Assembly (NCBI RefSeq): GCF_039994875.1
Contig: NZ_CP121196.1
Coordinates: 744,001-808,000, forward strand
Origin: Telmatobacter sp. DSM 110680
GTDB lineage: Bacteria > Acidobacteriota > Terriglobia > Terriglobales > Acidobacteriaceae
Direction of reading: 5' to 3'
DNA length: 64,000 nt
Numbering within the stretch: position 1 is the stretch's first letter; each line of letters starts with the position of its first letter. Made by a program: the position numbers and the translations under genes. Under the pieces are notes generated by a model. It was not told where the DNA came from. It searched no databases and saw nothing but the letters and a program-made list of their open reading frames with translations. Positions 1 through 7,726 of this stretch are shown piece after piece.

Positions 1-41
1 ACCAGGCTGCATTCAACCTGAATCATCCCGCTGAGGTCTTT

Positions 42-710
42 ATGAAATCAAACCTGCTGCTGAGGATATGTGTCATAGGGGTCACCTTTGCCGCCACTTT
101 GAACGTGCTGGCTCAGGATGCGAGTGTTCCGCCCGACGTGAAGGCATTCGCCGCGCAGTACGTAGCTGCATTCAACGCCAAAGACAAGGCTGGGATCGCG
201 ATACTGTATCTTCCGGAATCGCGTGCGTGCATTACGCCAGCCAACCGCGACGTCTACGACGACATACTGCGTATGCAGATGCGCGACCACGTTCCACCCG
301 ATTACTTCCTCACGTTCACGGCGGTGAATGAAAACAACCTGAAGGCTGCTGCCACTTTAGCAACCTATGTGGTTAAACCCGAGCGTGAGTTGCGCATCGA
401 CTATCAGTATCCCGGAACGAATGACGGCGGACAGATCTCCCTCGCGCTGGTGCGCCGCAATGGACGATGGATAGCCGATTCTCCTTGCATGACCCTCCAG
501 GCTATCAAGGACTTTCGCGACAGCGCGGCAGATCGCGAACATTACAGGGCTACGGCCGCCGCCATCAAGGAACCACTGCGATCGCAACTGCTCGCTATGG
601 TCCGCGCTCATCAGGACGGAGAAGCCGCGACCCGCTACCAACAGGTCGCAGGAGGCGAAATGAGCACAGCGATGGCGGTGATCAATGGACTGAAAGACCA
701 GCTGCACTAG
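42..710 (+). CDS. Secreted protein of unknown function
   Basis: A 222-residue protein with a clear signal peptide: basic start, hydrophobic core at about residues 5-22 and likely cleavage after Ala24 (VLA|QDA). The start is supported by TGAGG six bases upstream. The segment around residues 30-60 (FAAQYVAAFNAKDKAGI) resembles the first helix of NTF2/SnoaL-like folds, where small proteins of this kind often bind ligands, but I cannot assign a family with confidence. The C-terminal third is rich in charged helices. It has no operon partner: the next gene starts about 270 bases downstream. Function unknown; probably periplasmic. Confidence 0.75.
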   Translation: MKSNLLLRICVIGVTFAATLNVLAQDASVPPDVKAFAAQYVAAFNAKDKAGIAILYLPESRACITPANRDVYDDILRMQMRDHVPPDYFLTFTAVNENNLKAAATLATYVVKPERELRIDYQYPGTNDGGQISLALVRRNGRWIADSPCMTLQAIKDFRDSAADREHYRATAAAIKEPLRSQLLAMVRAHQDGEAATRYQQVAGGEMSTAMAVINGLKDQLH

Positions 711-981
711 TCGAATCACGCGTGCGCTTGCATACAACCAAGGCAAAGATTTTTTCTACGCAAGTTGCATCAAAACGTTGCGCGATAGTACGGGTCAGAC
801 GAAAGCTATGATCGAGATCGTGCGCAAACCGGAAGTAGCTCCATTTTGGCGAAGCCTGCCGATGGACGATAGGGGCTGACTGTCGTCGACGCTAAGCTCT
901 TCAATGTGGTCAACCGCTCTTTCATTCCAACTGGCGGAATGAGTCTATAGCTACCACTGCCCATCCCTGTACCATCAACCC

Positions 982-1416
982 ATGCTCCGCGTGAAACTTC
1001 TCGAACATGGTGCCCGCCTCCCCGTCGTCGCCCACCCCGGCGAGGACCTTGGCTACGACGTCTTCTCCCTCGAAACCGTCCTCCTCGAGCCGCGAAAAAC
1101 CACCCGCGTCCGCACCGGCATCTCCGTTGAAGCCCGTCACCCCGAAACAGGCGTGGCGCTGGGATTACTCGTTCGCGACCGCTCTTCAATGGCTTCAAAG
1201 GGAATCGCCACCACCGCCGGCGTGATCGATGCCGGCTACCGCGGTGAAGTCCAGATCGTCATGACCAATCTCGGCGACGCGTCCATCGAGATCAAAGCCG
1301 GCGAAAAGATTGCCCAGATGATTCCTGTCCCCGTCCTCACCGGCACAGTTGAACAAGCAGATGCCCTGGAAGACTCTGCCCGCCTGGCCAAAGGCTTCGG
1401 GAGCTCTGGCCGTTAG
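982..1416 (+). CDS. dut: dUTP diphosphatase (dUTPase)
   Basis: Hydrolyses dUTP to dUMP and pyrophosphate, keeping uracil out of DNA and feeding thymidylate synthesis in the cytoplasm. At 144 residues it has the usual size of a trimeric dUTPase. All five family motifs are present in order: I (GEDLGYDVFS, about 20-29), II (DRSSMASKG, 66-74), III (GVIDAGYRGE, 80-89, with catalytic Asp83), IV (AGEKIAQMI, 106-114) and V (KGFGSSGR, the last eight residues). No strong Shine-Dalgarno precedes the ATG, but the protein aligns from its first residue. Monocistronic, with gaps on both sides. Confidence 0.96.
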   Translation: MLRVKLLEHGARLPVVAHPGEDLGYDVFSLETVLLEPRKTTRVRTGISVEARHPETGVALGLLVRDRSSMASKGIATTAGVIDAGYRGEVQIVMTNLGDASIEIKAGEKIAQMIPVPVLTGTVEQADALEDSARLAKGFGSSGR

Positions 1417-1697
1417 GCGAGAGATCCGTCGAGAAGGCCATGCGGAGAAACCGTCAACCACTGAGCTCTATTTTTTCTTCTAAACTGCACATTCCAAGGC
1501 GGCAATTAGATCCATGCGTTTGCATTCAATTACCCCTTCACAGCGCACAATCAATGAAGCACATAGTATCTTCCGCCGACCTTGTCGCTTCTAAGTCCTT
1601 TGCTGAGAGCAATCTGCGTCCAAGCTGTTTGTTATGAGTATTTTGACGCAAGATATTCCATGCAAAGCTCCTGGAATGAATAATTTACGCATAAATG

Positions 1698-1711
1698 CCC
1701 CCCCCGGGGGG
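1698..1711. repeat. C8G6 homopolymer palindrome
   Basis: Eight C followed by six G (CCCCCCCCGGGGGG), containing a perfect C6/G6 palindrome. Such tracts are prone to slippage and can form stable hairpin or quadruplex-like structure. It lies about 65 bases before a strong SD sequence and about 135 bases before the serine hydrolase start, so length changes could alter promoter spacing. This role is inference; the exact run length may also be a sequencing artefact. Confidence 0.6.
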
Positions 1712-1774
1712 AGAAGTCGCCATCACAGGGCATACTTTGCGCCACCCTTGCCGAACTCCGTAAGGAGAGCACGT

Positions 1775-1789
1775 ATGAAAAGGACGTGA
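1775..1789 (+). other. Possible four-codon leader ORF (MKRT)
   Basis: ATG AAA AGG ACG TGA is preceded by AAGGAGA at 8 bases spacing, a better ribosome site than that of many genes in the window. It is in the same frame as the serine hydrolase at 1847 and ends 57 bases before it. It could be a translated mini-leader, a remnant of an older start interrupted by a stop, or chance. Confidence 0.25.
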
Positions 1790-1846
1790 GTGCACCCTCG
1801 CCCATCTCGCTTACACTGGTCGCCAGCCATAAAGGGAGAACTTCCG

Positions 1847-3547
1847 ATGATGCGTTCCGAGCTTCTCGTCCCGATAGCCGCGTCTGTTCTGCTTGCCTCA
1901 GGTATCTATGCCCAGACCCTACCCGCTCCCCCGGAAAACCTGCCCGCCAAAGTCGATGCCCTCTTCCAGAAAATGGACTCGACCGTCTCTCCGGGCTGCT
2001 CGCTCTCCGTCATGAAGGACGGCAAAATCATCTATGAACGCGGCTACGGCATGGCCGACCTCGACCACAACATTGCCAACACCCCCACCACTGTCTTCCA
2101 TGTCGCTTCCATGTCGAAGCAGATCACCGCCGCTTCCATTCTTCTTTTGGCGCAGCAGGGCAAGCTCTCGCTCGACGATCCCGCCCGCAAATACATTCCC
2201 GAGCTCCCCGACTTCGGTACTCCAGTCACGATTCGCCAGCTCATCCACCACACCAGCGGCCTGCGAGATCAGTGGGACCTGCTCGGCCTTTCGGGGTGGC
2301 GCTACTCCCTCGATCTCATCACCAACGATGACGTGCTCTACGTCATCTCCCATCAGAAGGAACTCAACTTCCCGCCAGGTACAAAGCACCTCTACAGCAA
2401 CACCGGGTACACCCTGCTCGGCGAAATCGTGAAACGCGTCAGCGGTAAGTCGCTCCGCGAATTCACCACCGCCAACATCTTTGAGCCCCTCGGCATGAAG
2501 AGCACCCACTTCCGCGACGATCACGCCGAGATCGTCAAGAACATTGCCTACGGATACGCACCTGCCAAAGACACCTTCAAGCTAAGCGTCACCAACTTTG
2601 ACACCGTTGGCGCCACCAGCCTCATGACCACCGTCGAGGACCTCGCCCTCTGGGATGAAAACTTCTATAACTCCCGTGTCGGTGGTCCCGAACTCGTCAA
2701 GCAAATGCTCGAACGCGGCAAGCTCAACAGCGGCGAGCAGCTCGATTACGCCTCGGGCCTGGTCATCGGAACCTACCGCGGCCTCAACACGGTCGACCAC
2801 GGCGGCGCCGATGCCGGATATCGCTCCGATCTCATCCGTTTTCCTGATCAGCACTTCAGCTCCGCGTGCCTCTGCAATATCGCTACCGCCGATCCCAGCG
2901 ACCTTAATCGCAAAGTCGCCGAGATCTATCTCGCCAAGGGAATGAAGCCCGCCGCACCCGTTCCCTCCAACGACGAGAAGGGAATCCAGCTCACGCCCGA
3001 CCAGCTGAAAGCAAACATAGGCATCTATCTCAACCAGGACGATGAGGTAGTCCGAATATTCGTCAAAGACAACAAGCTTTATGCCGGCCAGGGCAGCGGC
3101 GACGAAAGCTATGAGTTGAAAGCTCTGGCTCCCAATCACTTCCGCCTTGCGGTCGCGCCCGTCGACTTGACCTTCGACACGCCCAAACCCGGCGCCCCCG
3201 CTCAGCTCACGATTAAGTCGGAAGACGGGAAGCCCGACGTCTCTACCGCGGTGCCTGCCTTCACGCCCTCCGAAAGCGATCTCATCGAGTATGCCGGTGC
3301 CTACAGCAGCGACGAGATCGATCCTCTCTACTCGCTGAAGATTGAAGAGGGCAAACTCGTCCTCCACCGCCTCAAGGCTGATCCTGACAAGCTCATGCCG
3401 GTAACGCGCGACCTCTTCGCCTCATCACTCGGCAGCATCAGGTTCACGCGCACCCCCAAAGGCGAAATCGGCGGCTTCCTGCTAACGACCGGCCGCATCC
3501 ACAATCTGCGCTTCAGCAAGGGCCGTCCAGCTATTCCAGCTAAATGA
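1847..3547 (+). CDS. Secreted serine hydrolase, beta-lactamase/class C PBP fold
   Basis: A 566-residue beta-lactamase-family (PF00144-type) hydrolase, related to AmpC, D-aminopeptidases and esterases. Start chosen at 1847 because AGGGAGAA lies six bases upstream and a signal peptide follows at once (cleavage near residue 22, IYA|Q). Catalytic features: SMSK (S88-x-x-K91, the nucleophile motif), YSN (183-185), and HGG (318-320) in place of the KTG box, as is usual in esterase-like members. The N-terminal 360 residues are the catalytic domain. The C-terminal 200 resemble the beta-barrel extension common in such enzymes. Substrate unknown: peptide, ester or cell-wall fragment. It need not confer beta-lactam resistance. 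Confidence 0.88.
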   Translation: MMRSELLVPIAASVLLASGIYAQTLPAPPENLPAKVDALFQKMDSTVSPGCSLSVMKDGKIIYERGYGMADLDHNIANTPTTVFHVASMSKQITAASILLLAQQGKLSLDDPARKYIPELPDFGTPVTIRQLIHHTSGLRDQWDLLGLSGWRYSLDLITNDDVLYVISHQKELNFPPGTKHLYSNTGYTLLGEIVKRVSGKSLREFTTANIFEPLGMKSTHFRDDHAEIVKNIAYGYAPAKDTFKLSVTNFDTVGATSLMTTVEDLALWDENFYNSRVGGPELVKQMLERGKLNSGEQLDYASGLVIGTYRGLNTVDHGGADAGYRSDLIRFPDQHFSSACLCNIATADPSDLNRKVAEIYLAKGMKPAAPVPSNDEKGIQLTPDQLKANIGIYLNQDDEVVRIFVKDNKLYAGQGSGDESYELKALAPNHFRLAVAPVDLTFDTPKPGAPAQLTIKSEDGKPDVSTAVPAFTPSESDLIEYAGAYSSDEIDPLYSLKIEEGKLVLHRLKADPDKLMPVTRDLFASSLGSIRFTRTPKGEIGGFLLTTGRIHNLRFSKGRPAIPAK

Positions 3548-3667
3548 TCGAGGTCAACGCCGAAAGCATCCAGACACTCTATGAGTCCGGTGGGCACGCC
3601 ATCCCTAACCCAGGAAGGGACACCGTGCCCTGCGTCTTCATGCAAAAAGGGCCGTAATGCCGGGGAC

Positions 3668-3692
3668 AACAACCGCTAAACAGGCGGTGGTT
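3668..3692. terminator. Hairpin after the serine hydrolase
   Basis: AACAACCGC and GCGGTGGTT pair over nine positions with one A-G mismatch around a seven-base loop. It lies about 120 bases after the stop of the serine hydrolase and before a converging small gene. There is no T-run, so termination is uncertain. Confidence 0.3.
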
Positions 3693-3755
3693 GCGTCTCG
3701 CCTCGAAGCATGCGAGAACCGCGCTCTATCTAAGCGGTGGTCTCGTGGACGGAAA

Positions 3756-3962
3756 TCACATCCTTCGGATCAGGTGGATTGCTGACCACCCTACGGCGAC
3801 GCCGACCGATCGCACCATCGTGGCTTCGAACGGCAGGAAGAGGGCAAAGGCAGTGCCAGTCACGGCCCAGATCAACAGTGCCCATGTTAGGGTGTTGCGT
3901 TTGTCCGCATAGCTTTGCTTCAAGGTGGCTAGCAGTCTGCTTTGGTGATAGTGATCGTCCAT
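3756..3962 (-). CDS. Small two-helix membrane protein
   Basis: A 68-residue frame on the minus strand starting at the ATG after GGAG (about 12 bases upstream). It has a charged N-terminal helix (residues 1-23) and two hydrophobic spans (about 25-43 and 49-64), ending in a basic tail (HLIRRM). This is the layout of a small inner-membrane protein. I do not recognise the family. An overlapping plus-strand frame lacks such structure. Evidence is only the start context and hydropathy pattern. Confidence 0.4.
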   Translation of the reverse strand: MDDHYHQSRLLATLKQSYADKRNTLTWALLIWAVTGTAFALFLPFEATMVRSVGVAVGWSAIHLIRRM

Positions 3963-4213
3963 GGTGTCGCTTGTCTCCGCTTCTGCGAATTGGTCGGGGA
4001 GTACCGGTAACACACTTCTTGTCCAAACTCGAAAGTACAGTCTGGGGATAGTTAGAAAGTAACCTGCAGACTTCATTACTTAAATACCGCTAAAGAGCTA
4101 ATACCCCAAAAAAACGGCGATATCGCGGAAAATCTTTTGTTAACGGTTGGGCTGGCTCATTCGTTGTTCCTCATAGAAGGCTCTCAAGGCTCTTCAACAT
4201 GAGGAAGACAAGC

Positions 4214-5179
4214 ATGGACAACCGTCGCAGGATCTACCGGATACTTTCCGCTATCGCATTTTCTGTTTTGCTTCAGGCCAATTTGGGAATGGCCCAGCCG
4301 CATGCGGCGGTCCCGCCACCTGTCAAGGTGGCGGACAATGCAGCTGTTCCCAACGAGCGAGATGTTGCAGCGACACAGACTGAGCTGATTCGTCTCCTGC
4401 GGCTCAGCCCCACGCTCACCACAGTGGTGTCGCATGATCCATCGCTCCTCTCGAATCAGGATTACGTGTCCCACAACAACCCTCAACTGGGAGCATTCTT
4501 GACCGCGCATCCCGAGGTAGCCCGTAACCCGGAGTTTTATCTTTTTTCTCATTTGAAACACGAAGAGGGCCAGCCGGATGAAGCGCTGGAGCGCGCAGTC
4601 TGGCCGGATGTGTATCGCTCTCAGGATCGGCCAACCTCGTTCGAGCGCATATGGAGCGACATGGTGCCTCTCATCGCATTCGCATGCGGCATTATCGGCA
4701 TCTTTCTGCTGGCTCGCATGTTTGTTGAGAACCGCCGCTGGAGCCGCATCTTCAAGCTGCAAAGCGAGGTGCACGGCAAGCTCATCGACAAATTCACGAA
4801 CAATCAGGAACTGGGGGCCTATATGGAAACCGATGCTGGCAGAAAATTTCTCGAGGCCGCGCCAATCCCCGTTGGCATCGAGGCAAGTCGTCGCATGCCC
4901 AGCGCCGTGGCCCGCGTCCTCACTCCACTTCAGGCTGGCATTGTGATGGTGCTGCTCGGCATTGGTCTGCTCATGTTGCGCCATGCTGGTCCTGACATGG
5001 ATGAACCGATGCTAGTGTTTGGAACTGTAGTGCTGATGCCAGGAATTGGCTTTATCATCTCTGCAGGTGTTTCGTGGCTGCTGGCAGCGAAGCTGGGCTT
5101 GATGCCAGCCGATCAAGCTGCACAGAGCAGGTCTGATTCGCCCCTCAGCGGGTCCCCGGTATTCAAGGACAGGCAGTGA
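4214..5179 (+). CDS. Membrane protein of unknown function, upstream of ECF sigma factor
   Basis: A 321-residue protein. Start taken at the ATG at 4214, where AGGAAG sits six bases upstream, rather than 15 bases earlier. Layout: signal anchor or signal peptide (about 5-27), a periplasmic helical segment (to about 145), a membrane span (about 150-172), a cytoplasmic loop rich in charged residues with a KLIDKF...LGAYM...AGRKFLE stretch, and two further spans (about 233-253 and 262-285). It stops 15 bases before the sigma factor and is likely cotranscribed. Its position makes it a candidate stress sensor or an effector controlled by the sigma factor; that role is inferred. Family not recognised. 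Confidence 0.78.
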   Translation: MDNRRRIYRILSAIAFSVLLQANLGMAQPHAAVPPPVKVADNAAVPNERDVAATQTELIRLLRLSPTLTTVVSHDPSLLSNQDYVSHNNPQLGAFLTAHPEVARNPEFYLFSHLKHEEGQPDEALERAVWPDVYRSQDRPTSFERIWSDMVPLIAFACGIIGIFLLARMFVENRRWSRIFKLQSEVHGKLIDKFTNNQELGAYMETDAGRKFLEAAPIPVGIEASRRMPSAVARVLTPLQAGIVMVLLGIGLLMLRHAGPDMDEPMLVFGTVVLMPGIGFIISAGVSWLLAAKLGLMPADQAAQSRSDSPLSGSPVFKDRQ

Positions 5180-5194
5180 GTCGCGGGGAGCCCG

Positions 5195-5785
5195 GTGAAG
5201 GAGAGGAAGCAGAGGCCCATGTCCTGGGAATCAATCATTCCGAATGTGCTGGCAGGCAAGGGACAGGCCCTTGCCCCGAGCACGTCCGTCGCGCCGATGG
5301 ATAATGAGCAGTTCGCAGCGTTTTATGCGCGTTCTGCTCGATCGCTCTGGGCATACCTGGCGCGCGTAAGCCGCGATCCCGCGCTTGCTGACGATTTGAC
5401 CCAGGAAAGCTATGTGCGTTTTCTCTGCGCTGATCACCCGCTGGATGGCGAAGTTGCAGCGCGGCGATATCTTTTTCGAATTGCAACCAATTTGTTGCGC
5501 GATCACTGGCGACGCCCGCAGTCTTCCTCCATTGACGAAGTGCCGGAAGAGATATTCAAGGCGAAATGCGCGATAGCCCAATCGGATTCTCAGGCCATGC
5601 TGGAGCCGGCAATGGCTTTGATGCGACCGCGCGATCGGCAGCTTTTATGGCTCGCTTACGCGGAAGGATATTCCCATCATGAGATCGCGGAAGTTACGGG
5701 GCTGGCTTCAGCAAGCATTCGGCTGCTGTTGTTTCGTGCGCGGCGCAAGATGGCCCGGCTGCTGCGAGAGAGTGGGGGCGCATGA
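5195..5785 (+). CDS. ECF-type RNA polymerase sigma factor
   Basis: A 196-residue sigma-70 family protein of the ECF class. Region 2 spans about residues 38-105 (FYARSARSLWAYLARVSRDPALADDLTQESYVRFL, shown here only by its DDLTQE core), and region 4 about 139-190 with the helix-turn-helix YSHHEIAEVTGLASASIRLL. It recruits RNA polymerase to alternative promoters. A GTG start at 5195 has GGGGAG four bases upstream; the ATG at 5219 (GAGGAAG nine bases upstream) is an equally possible start. Its stop overlaps the next gene by four bases (ATGA), the usual sigma/anti-sigma arrangement. Inducing signal and target promoters unknown. Confidence 0.92.
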   Translation: MKERKQRPMSWESIIPNVLAGKGQALAPSTSVAPMDNEQFAAFYARSARSLWAYLARVSRDPALADDLTQESYVRFLCADHPLDGEVAARRYLFRIATNLLRDHWRRPQSSSIDEVPEEIFKAKCAIAQSDSQAMLEPAMALMRPRDRQLLWLAYAEGYSHHEIAEVTGLASASIRLLLFRARRKMARLLRESGGA

Positions 5786-6285
5786 GTCCTTTTTCGTGTG
5801 TACGCGAGCGCGAGGTTACGCAGTTGCTTGATCGAGGCCAGTGGCCCCAGGCATGCCCGGCCGATCTGCGCGAGCACGTCGAGTCGTGCCGCATGTGTTC
5901 CGACCTGGTGCTTGTGTCTCAGGCATTTCAAACGGCCCATAAGCAGACTTCGATGCAACCGCACCTGGAGTCTGCCGGAGCGCTCTGGTGGCGTGCACAG
6001 TTGCGGCGTCGTAACGCGGCGATTGAAAAAGTTGGCAGGCCCATCCTCGGGGCGCAGATTTTTGCGCTGGCCATTTCGGTTGTTGTAGCCGCTGCGGTCC
6101 TTGCCTTGCGCGGCGACACGCTGAAAGCCTGGTTCGCTGACCTGCCGCGGGCATTGCATCTGGATGCGCTCTTCCCAGATGCGTTTTCGCAGCTCAGCGG
6201 AATTGCGTCGATTGTGGTTCCGGTACTCGCGACCTTTGCACTGCTGAGCGGACTAGTAGTGTACCTTTCGACAGAAAAGCAGTAA
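5782..6285 (+). CDS. Putative anti-sigma factor with zinc-finger N-terminus
   Basis: A 167-residue protein translationally coupled to the sigma factor by a four-base overlap. The N-terminus carries an H-x3-C-x2-C motif (HVESCRMC, about 33-40) with an earlier Cys, like the ZAS fold of anti-sigma factors that hold an ECF sigma at the membrane. Two hydrophobic spans follow, about 92-112 and 140-160. It would release the sigma factor on an envelope or redox signal. The family assignment rests on motif plus context; overall sequence is divergent. Confidence 0.8.
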   Translation: MSPFSCVREREVTQLLDRGQWPQACPADLREHVESCRMCSDLVLVSQAFQTAHKQTSMQPHLESAGALWWRAQLRRRNAAIEKVGRPILGAQIFALAISVVVAAAVLALRGDTLKAWFADLPRALHLDALFPDAFSQLSGIASIVVPVLATFALLSGLVVYLSTEKQ

Positions 6286-6531
6286 TCCTGCCGGCGATAT
6301 CAGGGATTACTTTGCCAGTCAGCTCATCCGTAACTACGAATGCATTGTTAAACTAATTCGATACTGCCAGTTGCGCTCATCGGGGCGTCGATAGAAGGCA
6401 GGCCTTTCGAGTTTTCCGTAAACTTAAGTGACGTGTTCAATCAAGACCTTTGCGGTGACACTGGGTCCTGTAGAATCACTATCCGAGTTTCCCCATAGAT
6501 TCAAATATCCCGGGCCCTGTGTTAGGTGCCA

Positions 6532-7704
6532 ATGGAACAACGCACACTCCCCATGCGTGGCTTCTCTGCAGTCGCGTCATTACGAGACGCCGCGAGATCG
6601 CGTTTTTTTCTTATCGATCTGGATAAAAAAGATACGGCCATCCTGAAAGGGCTGGCGATCGTCGCGATCGTTTTTCATAACTTCTTTCACGTAATCGGCC
6701 CGGTCCGTGAGAACGAATTCAATTTTGATCCCGCCAGGTTTCCGATCTTTTTGCAAACGGTCATCCACCCCTCGATGGCGATCCAGTCCCTTTTTGCCTT
6801 CTACGGACACTTCGGAGTTCAGGTCTTTATCTTTCTATCGGCCTATGGTCTGGCCAAGTCTCATTGGAGCGATGCCAATTCATGGTCCGAATTCATGTGG
6901 TGCAGGGTAAAGAAGCTCTACCCGATGTTTGGTCTCGTCGTCTTCTTCTGGGCGCTCCTCGCGGCTATGCACCTCGGCCCGATCTGGGTCATCAAGGATG
7001 CCGGTCCGAAACTGCTCTTGATGCTAGCCGGAGTATCCAATATTCTGCCCGGCCTGGGACTTCCACCAATCGGGCCGTGGTGGTTTATTCCTTTCATCAT
7101 CCAGTTTTATGCAATGTGGCTGCTTCTGCGCAGATTGACAAATAAGTTCAGCTGGCAAGGCTTAGTGGTGCTTTCGATTGTGTGTTTTCTTATCACGCAC
7201 CTGACCAATCCGATTCTTGCCCACTGGCAGATCAACCTGGGGGAGAACCCGATCGGGCGCATGCGTGTGCTATGCCTCGGCATCATCGCCGCTCGATTCC
7301 CGATCCGCATCAATGTCTTCCTCGCCATCCCCGCATTTGCCATCATCCTTGTTGGAAGTGAGTATAGGGCGGTCTCGCATCTCGTATCGCTCGCATCTGT
7401 AACTCTGATTCTCTGGCTTTACACCAAGACCCGCGTAGTTCTCAGAAAAGTCCAGCTCCTCGAAACAATCGGCAACTACTCTCTTGCCATCTTCCTTGTG
7501 AACGGAATTGTGAGAGTGCCTTTTGTGGTGTTCGCCAAATCACCGCTGTCGCAACTTTTGCTGGCATGTGGCAGCGCCGCCGTTACATTCGCCATTTCAG
7601 CGTTCTTCCATTACCTTCTGGAGCCTGCGCCTGAACCCGTCGTCAACACCGGCGGACTCGAAAGTTGGGCAACCTCTGAAACAGCCGACGCCATGGCTGA
7701 CTAG
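6532..7704 (+). CDS. Integral membrane acyltransferase (acyltransferase 3 family)
   Basis: A 390-residue polytopic protein with about ten hydrophobic spans. The opening block (LKGLAIVAIVFHNFFHVIG, about residues 38-56) has the histidine typical of acyltransferase-3 enzymes, followed by GVQVFIFLSAYGL and a PWWFIPFIIQFY block, both family hallmarks. Such enzymes transfer acyl groups to periplasmic sugars, exopolysaccharide, LPS or peptidoglycan. No glycan cluster is nearby to suggest the acceptor. Start at ATG 6532 is preferred; a GTG two codons earlier is possible and the ribosome site is weak (TAGGTG). Its base composition is more AT-rich than its neighbours, which could hint at transfer. Confidence 0.85.
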   Translation: MEQRTLPMRGFSAVASLRDAARSRFFLIDLDKKDTAILKGLAIVAIVFHNFFHVIGPVRENEFNFDPARFPIFLQTVIHPSMAIQSLFAFYGHFGVQVFIFLSAYGLAKSHWSDANSWSEFMWCRVKKLYPMFGLVVFFWALLAAMHLGPIWVIKDAGPKLLLMLAGVSNILPGLGLPPIGPWWFIPFIIQFYAMWLLLRRLTNKFSWQGLVVLSIVCFLITHLTNPILAHWQINLGENPIGRMRVLCLGIIAARFPIRINVFLAIPAFAIILVGSEYRAVSHLVSLASVTLILWLYTKTRVVLRKVQLLETIGNYSLAIFLVNGIVRVPFVVFAKSPLSQLLLACGSAAVTFAISAFFHYLLEPAPEPVVNTGGLESWATSETADAMAD

Positions 7705-7726
7705 CTGGACTTTCCAACCGAAGAAA

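Larger units (their letters stand above)
1417..1846. other. Intergenic region with a C/G tract and a tiny leader ORF
   Basis: No credible protein gene in 430 bases between dut and the serine hydrolase. It holds an AT-richer stretch (about 1460-1690), a C8G6 homopolymer junction at 1698-1711, and a strong ribosome binding site (AAGGAGA) in front of a four-codon open frame at 1775-1789. The promoter of the serine hydrolase presumably lies here, but I cannot place -35/-10 boxes with confidence. Confidence 0.5.
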
